Assembly: GCF_000524195.1 (NCBI RefSeq)
Contig: NW_020170396.1
Coordinates: 326,378-390,377 of the forward strand
Reading direction: 5' to 3'
Origin: Echinococcus granulosus
Lineage: Eukaryota; Platyhelminthes; Cestoda; Cyclophyllidea; Taeniidae
DNA length: 64,000 nt
This document shows positions 13,776 through 25,300 of the stretch, in pieces (positions within the stretch are counted from its first letter, which is position 1; each line of letters opens with the position of its first letter). A program made the position numbers and the translations under genes. The notes under the pieces are model-generated. The model saw only the letters and a program-made list of their open reading frames with translations. It made no database searches and had not been told where the DNA came from.

Positions 13776-14423
13776 TTAATCTGGATTCTGCCTCAGTTTG
13801 GCAAGGTAACTGCTTATTAAAGAAAAGCCATAGATGAATACCGCAACAAAGTATTGCAGCATAGCGATGGATTGAGTGAAACAGTCCATGAGTGAAAGCG
13901 CAAAAGCAATATTCTTCGTGACAACTCGAACATTGAGGGAGACACCCAAAAATAGATTCGTCACATCACTGACCATGCCAATGACCATGTGAATATACCC
14001 ATTCACTTGGACTATAACACAGGCTGTGCTTTTCATTCCCGCCATAAAGGCATAAATGGGAGCAGTGAGTTGGGTCGATGAGACTAGACTCTCCAGTCGG
14101 GATAAAATAATGGGTAATTTCCTTCCTGGGATGCAATGCTTTTCCTCCTTGGGACTACTAATGAATTGGTTATGTGCAATTGTGGACAGCTGGATCCAGG
14201 CTTTTAGAAAGGGTAGAAGAAACATCTTCTGTCCCATCGTTTTCATGCTAAATTTGACAAAAAAGAAAAGGGAATAGAAAAGGAGTATAATGCTCTTAAT
14301 AGACCTTTTCCACAGTGACACGTGGACTACATCTTGGGATGGCTGACGCGTGGCAGCCGTGTGGAAGGAACTTGTTTCATCACTTCCTCCACAGAATTGA
14401 TAATAAACTGCCTCCTCGGTCAT
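13776..14423 (-). other. 215-codon open frame, unidentified
   Basis: The longest uninterrupted frame in its neighbourhood, starting MTEEAVYYQFCGGSDE. It has three hydrophobic stretches (around SIKSIILLFYSLFFFVKF, VTNLFLGVSLNV and AMLQYFVAVFIYGF). No family is recognised. Other frames of the same strand also look partly coding between 13.8 and 15.1 kb. One is a possible exon ending at a GTAAGC donor near 14.97 kb with a hydrophobic run followed by ILRKSKCH. This suggests a decayed gene or several exons in different frames rather than one intact ORF. Confidence 0.22.
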
Positions 14424-15069
14424 GCTTGGGAACGTGGGTTTCCTATTGATTGGTCAGGAGGGAGATTTGAATTGTTGGGCTGTTCATATTGTCGCTCAGG
14501 GCTTGTGATGTCGATGTGGGTCATTCGGATCTCAATGTTGTTGCGTAACACTTCACACAGATTTGCATTCGCATACTCATCACGGGCAATGTGCATAAGC
14601 AGTAATGTTGTGATGATGAGGCGAGTTAATAGCTTGTTGGCCTCTGTGTGGAGTCGCCAATTGCCGTTACTAGTGGGGTGTACTCACCGCTCCTTATGCG
14701 CTATACTTTTGCCTTTGGATTATTCACTCGATTCCATGAAAGTGCTTTGAGAACTTTCACACCAATTGAGCATAGGAGAAAATAATATCCTATAGAAATT
14801 CTTTTTATGAATGCGATACCTTCTGAGAGGGTCTGAGTCATTGCCATAACATTTGACGCAACTGCTCTTTTGTGACAAGGAAAGCGACTGCCGTAGAGAC
14901 TCGGTCAAGTGGGATTATTTTACTCACCTGGCTTACGGGATAGAAAAATTTGCACCCAAAAGAGCTTACTTGTGGCATTTGCTCTTTCTCAGTATGTGGT
15001 AATAGCTAGCAGCCACGATTCCTATCGTGAGTAGAGTGTCTAGGTATTAAGTAGGCTTTATACCGGGGC

Positions 15070-15215
15070 AGAATATGTATTGTCGACGTACGGGAGGTCT
15101 GAAGGGGGCTAACGTCACGGCCTGGAGCCCATGCCACCAGAGCAAGTACAAAGGCGGAACCCTAAGTGGTCCCCTACCAAAATCGATGGTTAAACCAAGG
15201 GGTAACTTGTTGGAA
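15070..15215 (-). repeat. dispersed repeat, copy 1 (partial)
   Basis: Resembles the 60.0-60.1 kb copy in the same orientation: shared CTGTCGACGTA-like core (seen as GTCGACGTA here), a CATGCCACC block, AGTACA, then a TGGCCC/TGGTCCC-TACCAAAA block followed by GGTAAAC/GGTAAC. Strongly diverged and truncated. Confidence 0.6.
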
Positions 15216-15887
15216 CTGCATCCTTTTAAAACAAAAGTGGTGATAATAGGTGTCTTGTCAAAGCATTGAGGCATCTTTGCTGTAGTAAAGCGGTTTCCTC
15301 CGAGGTCACGATAGCGAAGGCGTCACCGCTGCTGAGAATGTGTGTATAGTGTGTTTCCAATGAGTTGAAATGTTTTTTTCTCAGTATCTAACTGTAAATG
15401 TATTTGCGGTAGACAAAGTAAATCCAAAATTTGCAAATCGTCACAAATTATACAGCTTTTGACCTTAAAGGTGTTATGGTAGGCCTCCTACAGACCCGAA
15501 TACCACCGACAGTTGTGATGCAAGGGCTTCACCAATCTCGCTCTCGTTACCTAATCGAATTTACTTTTTTCCACATTAGTCGATGGCAATCTATGGCTTC
15601 ATTAAATGCAACACCAGTTGTGGGCTCGCCAATTTGCCGCTGCCTTGCTGTTTGCCTGACTAGCGTAGCTAATTGCAAATAGCGGTTCTACCAAAGGCGT
15701 TGTGACCATCCTCTTTTCCATCCCCTTCACTCGCCCTCTGCATTTGGTCATGAAATGAACGCATCACGAAGGGCTTTTCCAAAAAGCGACTTTGTCTAAC
15801 TTGATGAAGAAATCCTTTCAATTTTTGTATATTTTTGTTCAATTTTTCCCTTCTTTCACTACTTTACCGGCATTGTTTTAACCACTG

Positions 15888-18439
15888 TTGCCTCCATTGC
15901 CGAGAGGCACCCGTACCGATGTCATTGCTCCTGTGGTCGAGCCAAAGAACGACCTCAGCTTCTTGTTTAATGCTGCTACTATTGCTTCTTCAGCAAGAAT
16001 TGCTGCTCATCCGAGTTTGGGCGTTCCTCTGGCTTGTAACCTCTGCCTAACTAAAAAGGCGATAAATAGACCGCACCACTTGAAAGGTTTGTTACCCTCT
16101 TTGTGCGTCCGAGCTAGTAAGGTTTAATCCTACAATCTTACAGGCACTTGTATTCAGGTACGTGGGGACATCGACTAAGCATTTTAGGCATGTTTCGCCC
16201 CTTTCTTATGCAAATGCGAAGTCTAAATTGCTCAGCGATCTAATCACCGCCATTGATTGAATAAGACGAATGTACGTAGGCATCGTGTTTAAAAATAACT
16301 ACCTTTTGAAGGAACCTCAAATGTCAGTAATCTTCAAAACGCCATCAACAAAATATGGGCACATTAAGTTCACCCTATCTAAAGTAGTGGCCAGCGTGAT
16401 GTCATTACCAAATAGTAAACAAAAAGTACTTCATGCTGAGTTTTCATTTGTTCAGCATTAATCGCTCTAGTAGTGGAAAGGTGGGCTCAAAGTAGGCATT
16501 AAAAGGAAACTCGCACTCTCCAAAGGTCATGGGGCAAACAGAGTTTCGGATTCATATATTCTACAAGCAGGCCTTATTCTGCTATCGTTTGTTTCTCACA
16601 CTGGAATTAACACTTATGAATAAATTGCCGGCTCCGAGTTGTTTTCACTAACCATCAAATAGTAAAATACACATAAATTTCCCATTGAATTCAGTTTTCA
16701 GAATGCCTAACACATTTGACACTATAAAAGATATTTCTTTACAAAAGGGTTCGAATTTAAAATAGCTTTGAGCATCTTTCTACAAGGATAAGGTTCTTGC
16801 ATTGTGCTGAGGCTTGTAGAAATAAATTAACTTCACTTCTGGTCTGTCAAAATCATGCATCGGCGACGGTTTGATTGGCTCATGACAACAAAACTGACAG
16901 ATCTCGAGCTTGATATTTGTGGGAGTAAGGTGTGTTGGGAGCGACCTCGAAACTCTTAATGCCATCCTTTTACGTGTATGGACTCTTTGTAACATTGCCA
17001 TGCAATTGTTGTCGTGACTGGGATTTTAACCACCTTACCTATCCTAACACCGAAGGATAACTAAGAATTAATCCACCACGAAAGTTAGGCTTCGTCTGAT
17101 GAAAAGAACGATCAAGGATCTGGGTGATTATCTTTTAATTGCCTAAATTACCTAGAATGGTAAATGGCAAAGTCAGAGTTTGTCTTGACTGATTTGTTAG
17201 AGACTGAAGTCATGAAGGCATTAACAAATGGGTAAAAAGCGTGTGGAGGTCGGATTGTAGTAGGATGGGGCAATTCAAAACGGTGGTACCCAAAACTACC
17301 CTCGGCATATCCCGCCACGCCCGATTTTGTGATGCAGATGGCTACAACCTTTCAACCTTTTGACTTAATTTAATGATGCACATTTCAGGCTCCATCGTCA
17401 TGTTTACTTCCAGGTTGCCCAACCCCAACGCAAGAGATTCACCAGACTCGTCTTTGTTCGTCTACGCAGAAATACCACTTCCGTGTTCTCATTCATCTCC
17501 ACCTTCCAAGTATTTTAATTTAAGTAGTAAAAATAAGGCCTAGCTATCAGCTTCACTCCGTTGTTGTCTGTATGATCAGATTGACGAAATTACGATCGTG
17601 AACCTTGAGGCTCCAGACCCATCGTGTCCCCTCCCTTCTAATATTCATCAAGGCAATTCTGCCATCACGCGGCCTTGAATTTCATGCACAATAATCCTTC
17701 TACAAGCCCAGTTTGGTTATTAGTAAGAGTCCTTAACATCTACCCAAACACATTTGAGATTATTTTTCTACCTCAAATTAATTTGGCCAATCTCATCACA
17801 GCGAGACTTCCATAATAGGCGCTAAAATTGTTTGCAGGTCTTGTTTTGTGACTACAAAGCATTGCCCTTAGCAAAGAAACAGATGGTGCCTTCATAGCCC
17901 CTGATACTTCTTTTCACTGCAACATTATGCCAAAAAGTAGTGAGAATCGTCAATTTAATTTTCTTGTGTGCAAGAGGGTAATTTCTCCATTTTCGCCTAT
18001 GTGATCTAGGCAATAAAAAGCGGGCTTTATTGTCGAGACTTAAGTCATTCCTTCAGTAACCTTGTGTTTTACAGAACAAAGGGCATACAATGACGCAGTC
18101 CTCAATGGTGATTTTAGCAATGGCCTCGATTCCAACAAGAACGCTTACCCCGTGACCCTTCAGCAAAAGCTAAGGTGCGATGGCTCAAGTTTTGAAATGA
18201 GTACGCTCTCAATGGTAAAAATAAATGAGGGCTTTTTCCCATTTAGACGGACCTGTCAAATTAGAGTACATTATTTTAGGGCAGAAATTTAGAGTCCTTT
18301 TACCTCTGAATTAAAAGGTCGGCAATTTGGCGGCACAGTTGGTTCACATGTCATTCAGCCGCAGGGAAATGCTAATGGTACAGGTCCAAAAGTTATCTCG
18401 ATGCTGAGTGCGCCCATCATTGATGTAAATTGTAATCAG
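15888..18439 (+). other. cluster of coding-like exons, unidentified gene
   Basis: The best pair is 18075-18214 and 18293-18439. The first follows an acceptor (gtgttttacag) and ends phase 0 before GTAAAA; the second starts phase 0 after an AG and ends before GTGACT. Together they read QRAYNDAVLNGDFSNGLDSN and, later, GGTVGSHVIQPQGNANGTG and SMLSAPIIDVNCNQ, which look like real protein but match no family I know. A further candidate at 15888-16086 reads RTDVIAPVVEPKNDLSFLF and ends before a weak GTTTGT donor. Another follows the acceptor near 17388. No start or stop is fixed. Alternatives are a decayed gene or chance frames. Confidence 0.33.
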
Positions 18440-18499
18440 GTGACTCGTCAAGTGAGAATTTGCTTACCCGATTGCAAGGGAGGTGGTAAAGAGGTCTAC

Positions 18500-21400
18500 T
18501 TCTCAAGCGAACTTCCCCCCTCCCCCCACCGAATACCTTAAAACAAGTGGGCACCTCAGGGTGACTCAGAAATACTATCTCTCTTCTCCCTTTTCTGTCG
18601 TTGCGGCGGTGTTTCGGTATCTCCCATCATCCACCGTTAATTAAAGCAGCTCAATTGGTTTTGCTCTATTATCCACCCCGGTGATTTAATTAATGACAAT
18701 GTGAATTTGGCAGACACTTCTTGCCTCGCACGGATCGATCATGCAGCACAATGGCGGCCTCCCTGTCCCCCGAATGATCCACTCACTTCAATCACGCATT
18801 TTGCTCTTGACAAGTAATCTTCCCTCTTAATTCTTTTTCTCAATCTCTCCGAGTGTGGGATTAACAAACGTCGGAAATCAAATCCACTGAACTCAGAGGC
18901 GTCACATTATCCTCCCCTCACCCCTCTCCCTCGGCACACTGATTCTTTCCTTAGGTCCGAGTTAAAGGATTAGTTACCGCCTCAAAACAAGCTCATTCGA
19001 GTGGTTTTAATCTGGAATTTATTACAAATCAAGGGAACCTAATTTGCATCATTCAACTCGAGCCATGGGAACGAGGAGGCAAAATTAAAAGTGATTACCT
19101 GAGAACTCCCTGCCTGCTCTTCTAATCGTGCTGCTTTCTGTGAAATATTCTCCTGCCTAATAACTTTGCAGGAAGCTTAAAAATCAGGCACACCTCAAGT
19201 AGACCAAAGTTTATGATGGAATAATTAAATTATTTACAGTAAAAGCTAGTAAATTTCTTTTTGTCTTTTTTAATACTGCATCATGACGGTGGAGAAGATT
19301 CGTTATGTTGTAAAAGGAGGCTTTCACTGAACATATAAGTCCCAGTAGTAACTACTGGAAGATAATTTGACTCTGTGATAAATCGAGCTAAAAAGGAAAT
19401 TGTGTTGTAAATTTGCGGGTAGGCAGGCCAGCTTAGCGGCGTCCGTGGGATGGATTCGCATGTTACACTTCTTGCCAGCTACCATTGTGACGGTAGCAGA
19501 AGAAGTGGTGGCGATCTGAAATTTCCCAATGCTCCACCACTTGGCTTGATATTAATGAGAGATAAACATCTGGAAGGAAAATCATGATTCTGCCTGGTGA
19601 GCGAGTCACTGGCAATTGCACGCGCCAGAGAGAAGCAGCGCTGCCCATTCACTTGCCTATGGGGGCCCTCAAACGGTCATGTCATCTGTGTCAAGTCAAT
19701 GCAGTGGAGCATTCATTCGCCCACGAGTAAGAGACAGCTTTGAACTAATTCCGCATAGGACTTGTAGCTCCATGCAAGTCACTATCACAAAAAATTTAAA
19801 CGCAATTCATTGAGAAAAAACTCTGACAAGTAGAGCCAATCTCACGCAAAAGGTGATGAATAAAATTGACTAATTAGGACTTTTTAGTGACAACTTTTTT
19901 TAACTGACTACCTGGTTTGAATTCTATAATTACGCAGTAGCTTGCCAATAATTAGTGCAACCACCTTAAGTTTGGCATTCGCTTCAGTCAAGTGTCATGG
20001 GGCTTGGTTCAACGAGATGAGTTGGCTATTGAGTCAGTCCACCCTATCAAAGCTCTGAAGGTGGTTCATTAAAAGCCTCTGAGTTATTGCCTGTAGTGAA
20101 GTTTTAGTCACGTCTATCCCTTTTTATTCTTTGTTGGCAGAGATGATTAACTGAAATCCGGGCACTTCATTAAACGAAGAGACGTAGAATGTTTCGGAAT
20201 TGAGGTATTCTAAAGAACTGTAGTAGAAACAGCCCCTTATCAAAATGCGTCATTTTTGTAATCGGTTTAATTTTTTATTTTCGGCAAAGCTGTAAGTTCC
20301 ACAGCGTGACTGAGTCTAGTGCCAAGAGGCGTACTTTTTCTACCTCTACCTAATTAGTTTTAAATTACAACAACGAAAGAATCGCTCGTGGTAGCAAGAT
20401 ACGAATGTCACAGTCATCATAGGGCGTGTCAAGTCGAAACTTTGCCTGTGTGGTGATGCCAACGGCAGTACCCTACTCTTCCTACCACCTTTAGTGGAGA
20501 GAAGACGCCCCGAAACCATCTCCTATCTGTATGCGTAGCGATTTTTACACTAAAAAGTGATGCCAGATGAGTAGGATCTGTGGCTCCTCTTTCGCGCAAG
20601 ACGCAGTGGGGATTCGAACTACCACGCATTTTCACCTGCGCTGAATGAATTGTGGGTTGGGGTTGACATAAATGCGGCAGGTTTATTTCTCTTTGCGCTC
20701 CAGAGTGAGAGGACCCCTAACCATGAAAAATTCTGGTAGATTCTCTAACTTTGGTGCTTTCACAGCGAGTCAAGTAGTCGACTGGTTATTACAAGTGGTG
20801 CATATGGGGCAGAAAAACGCAGCAACATTGAGCTCTCCAGCCTAAATGAAGTTGCATCAAACAATTAACGCAATCTTTACTCCGATCTTTATGACGTCTC
20901 CAAATGAAAACCTATACTGGGAGAAAAAATAGCTAAATTTTCGCATGATCTAAGGTAACTGACGATTTTCACATCTGAGTAAGGGTAGTGAAGGCACATG
21001 TGCGTCGTCTTCACCTCTCCGCTCCACTCGAGGCAATAAAGAGGAGGGTTTACGATCGGTTGAGTAATCGAGTAAGAACTGGACCCTAGCCTAATTTTAT
21101 TGTAAAATGCGGAAATACATGGCTGCTCAAACTGATTCCCTCCGCAATGCTCTCACGGAGACAAGTCCGCATAGCTCTGAGTCATTAAAAAGTGCCAAAT
21201 TAGGTGCTGTTTCGTGATTATGTGAGTGCCTACCTAATAATTCACTGCCAATGTGGAGGGGCTACTTAGGGCTTAATTTATCTCTTGTGTTAAGATTGTT
21301 GAAAACTCGGTGCGTTTTTCATTCTAAATATCGGTTCCTTGCTCGTTATTGTTAAATCGAAAGTAAAAGAATCCTCACTAGGTGGAATGTAACAGCAAAA

Positions 21401-22270
21401 ATTGCTAAGAAACCGAGCTGGGGAGTTCGTTTTTGTTTTTCAGGCAGCGTTTTGAGAGTTTTTTCCTCAAAAAGCGATTAAGCTACCCTCATTACAGGAA
21501 ATGAAACAAAAGCAGGAATATATGACCTGCCTGTGTGCGAACTTTCATCGAGAGAGATGAAAGTGTATAATGAGAGCTATTAAAAGTAATCATCATGTTG
21601 TTGCTTCCTACTTGACCTTCACAAGAGCAGATTGCCATAGCCCTATTCGTCTACTGCGTATGTGATTTCGATTCACCGTAGACACACACCAGGCCTTCTT
21701 CATGTGAAGTGAAATTTGAGGAAGGACTGGGTTATCGTACAGGATGCCACCAGTTGCCAGACAGAAGACTGGTATAAGCCGCATGGGCGTTTTTTTGTGC
21801 TCAACTCCAGTTATGTGATTTTAGCGAGGGAATTTGGTAAACTGGATTAAGGTATCAACTTTGCTTGTCCCAGAACAAACGGAAGTGCAATTACTCAAGG
21901 ATATGCCCTCTCAACTCCTATTATTTGATACATGTCATTAAGTCCATCTAAGGTATTTTAATCTGACTATTCTAACAAAAATTTATAAAAAATCGCAATG
22001 GGCAAAGATCGAGATTTTAGCTGGGTTGAATGGATGAGGAAGTGGACGTACTTAGTCGATTGAAAGTTGATACCCAAGAGTAACCCACCCAAAAAGACTG
22101 CAAGGGGAACGAGCAGCCAGCCTCATCGACCCCTTTCTTTCGGCAACAATAGCACCATAATCACCGCTTCTACCATCAACAGCATCGTCTTGAGAAGCAG
22201 CAAAGAGTGATGTGTGCCTGCACGTACGCACGCACATGGGAGAACTCGAGTGTGAGATTTGTGTGCCAGT
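18500..22270. other. intergenic, no gene recognised
   Basis: Only short frames without convincing splice sites. A tRNA-like TTCGAATCC block occurs near 20.6 kb but the flanks do not fold as a tRNA. This is the space 5' of the arrestin-like gene. Confidence 0.5.
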
Positions 22271-22273
22271 GCT

Positions 22274-22321
22274 GACCAATCAGGTGCAAGCGTGGTGAGA
22301 GCCATCGAGCGCCATTTAAAA
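22274..22321 (+). promoter_or_regulatory. candidate core promoter: CCAAT box and TATA-like element
   Basis: GACCAATCA at 22274-22282 fits the NF-Y consensus (RRCCAATSR). An A/T box ATTTAAAA at 22314-22321 follows about 33 bases later, 55 bases before the ATG of the arrestin-like gene. The spacing is typical of a CCAAT-TATA promoter. Inferred from sequence alone. Confidence 0.45.
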
Positions 22322-22375
22322 CCCTCTCTCAGAGCCCCGTGACACAGTTCGACTCCGCAGACAGCCCTTACGAGC

Positions 22376-25300
22376 ATGGTTGCTGGAGCTTGTAAGTTCC
22401 TATGCCCCACACATACAATAAAAGCGCCTTGGTTCATTCCAAATTTCAGAGTGATTTCATTGTTGTTAATTACCACCTTCCATGATTATGCTCACTAGTC
22501 ATTTTCATTTTTTGTATCTTTATATGCCCGGACTGTGCCATGAATAATAAATTTGTGATAAACTTACCAAATGACTATGTGGTACATGATAAGCACACTT
22601 GAGTATCAGATGTGAGGTGTAATATCACTAATACGGATGATAAACCCCGTATACTTTAAAGAGCGTCTTGCTTCCATAAATACGCATGCAGTTCAACGTT
22701 GAGCTGACGGTTTTACTTACTTTATGTAGATACGAAGGGCAACGGATCACGGTCTAAGCCTGTCTACTTAAAATATGGTGAGTTATAGCATTGCATATTT
22801 CACCCAGGTTTATGGAGGCTTTCTGCCCCGTTCAGTAAATTTGTGAGATTATGAACAGAAAACTAGGTTCATTTAAACAGCATTTAAGTAGCTTACTAAG
22901 AACCTGACTTAGCTGACTTACTAACAGAGGACCGAGTTGATTTTTATTGCTCGGAGAGATTTTAACGCCTTGATGTAGGAGCATCTCCTTGGAAATAATA
23001 TAGAGCTAGAGGTAACGTAGTAGTTCGACCTCCTCAGCCAAGCCACAGCGGAAAATGCATAACATTTCAAACTCACAACCATTTATTGCGTAATTCAAAT
23101 CTTTTTATTGCAGCACCTTCGCATGGTAAGCTAACCCTTAGCTAGTACTTTTTATCCAATAAGTAAGAAAATTTGTGTCAGTGAAGTGAATAATTAAAAA
23201 TGTTTATTTTATCCACAACCTTGATTGCATCCTCTCAAATTCATCCTACTTTTCTTCACCTCCCAGCCGAACGACCTCGTACACGAGATTACCGAGAAAA
23301 GGGAAAGGGTAAATAGAACCTCTAAGGGCTTTTAGTTTTTGTAAGAAAACGCTTTTCCAAAAAAAATTAGGCACATAACTCTTTGTTTTACTAGGTTGGC
23401 AGCGTAGCAAATCCAGCATGTATGACAATAGCTCCGATCTCTACTGTAAGTCCCGAAACGAAACCGACATACCTTATCTGAGCAGAATTGGTTTTAAAAA
23501 GCAAGTTTTTAAGAACTACCGGTTTTAATTAAAAAAGGGGGAATTCTGGCATTCCTACTTCGTTTGAGGTCACCATGAAACACAGCTCAATTTGTTGTGT
23601 AATTCTACAGTCAGAACGCGTTCTTTGGTTACTCCACCCAAATAACTAGCCACTGGATAAAAAATGAACTTGGCGGAATGTAAAAATGGCTTTAATCCTT
23701 TCAGTTTGTGAAAAACGAATGTCGCATGATCGCTACCGACGAGGTAAGGATTTGTCTGCACGTTACCTTCTAGAATTTGGGCATCTTGCCTCCTTCAAGT
23801 CAGAAATAATTTAGGCCTCATCCAATTCTTGGCCATAAATAGCCTTTGAGGCTCAAGCTAATTAAGAATGTTGATGTTGACCGAGTCAATGCAGTCCAGA
23901 AGGGGGCAGTTGTACCCCTAGGTGATCAAATCTAACTTTTATGGTTGAAAGTGAAGTTTCGTTTAATTAGGGCACGTGAGGAAGGCTAGAGACCATACCG
24001 TAGGGTGTTTTTAAACAATTTACTATTATTTTATCTGGTTACCCTATCCCAAGGGTGATAGGTGTGCCTTCTCATTCATTTGGAGGTAGACGAACTGTGC
24101 AACGATACTTGAGTTCACGAATTAATTTGCTTTCGAGAGAGATTGCTGAATTCAAAAATCCCACTTCTTCTTTTACAGCCCAATCGTCGATGAGCGACAG
24201 GAGGACGGGTAAAAACAGCAGTTCTTACGAAATTGGTGAGTGCTTGGGGACCGAAATTTCTCCCACGCCTAATGCAAAACATAATAAGGAAATTTAAATA
24301 ATAATACATAAATTTTTTTTCGTTTAGACTGTCCAGCTAAAAGTGAGTCACAATTACCTTGTCATTGTAACCAAGAGACCACGAAATATTAAAACTATTA
24401 CGCCTCAATTACGTAGCTTACCTATGAGGTGTGGATGCCCCGGTGTAATTCAATTTAAAGCTCTCGAGGTGATGGTGTTGGTGGTGATGCAACTGTGCAT
24501 TGGGAACGGAATAAACCACCACTTGAGTGGGGCCACTAGGTGCACTGCGAGAGACACGTATTGCGTTGTGCTGGCAGAGGCAGTGGAATGAGTGTGAGGC
24601 ATCCTCGGGTAGTCGGAGAGAGAGAGGCTAGACTCCGCAATTACCCAGTTGTGTAACAACGGCATATTTTGAATTCCAGACTTTAAAGTGCGAGATGAAA
24701 TGCAAGGTACTTGTCATCCTTCAAAAAGCCGTCCATTGAAACCATCGGGTCAAACATGAATACTCGCAAGCAGCATTGGTCACGAGAAAAAATATATTTT
24801 CTCATCTTTGGATGTCCCTCATACATGTCTCATCTGAGACATCTTGGTGTGCTCATGGTGTATACCTCTCTTGTCATTCTTCAGTTCCAAGCACTCGCAT
24901 TATCTACGTAGGGGCAATTACTACGCAAAGGTTCTTGCATGTTTTTTGTAGAACCAAGACGAAGGCGCGCCTCCGTAGAAGCCATCGTTCAGAGTGCGAA
25001 ACCCGAGTCGAGTAAGCGGGGCTCATGCCTTGTGTTAACTTGGCTGAGACGTTTCAACTGCTCACATTTGCCTCATTTTTTCTCTAAATTCTAGCGGCTA
25101 TCGGCCAGTCCACCGCTCCTATTGGCTTGCCGATTCAAAAGCGTGTGCAAACTTACAAAGAAGGTGGTGGTAAGTGACATCAAAATGTTTGTAACTAGTT
25201 ATTTATTCATCGACTTATAAGGTCTGAAAAGGGATTTTCGTTAATTTTATCAGTATTGACAGAAATCTTCCTTCTTCATTACAGTTGACAGAGATTGTGT

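Noticed and set aside
13830..14290. CSHLCL-like motif in a second minus-strand frame, recalling LDL-receptor EGF modules
   Set aside because: The expected CxCP follow-up is missing and a stop interrupts the frame.
14322..14750. 142-codon plus-strand open frame
   Set aside because: Antisense to a minus-strand stretch that looks more protein-like; no splice support or family.
20590..20640. tRNA-like TTCGAATCC block on the minus strand
   Set aside because: Flanking sequence does not form a T arm, anticodon arm or acceptor stem.
22052..22476. Two overlapping minus-strand open frames
   Set aside because: They overlap the promoter and first exon of the arrestin-like gene and have no family or splice support.
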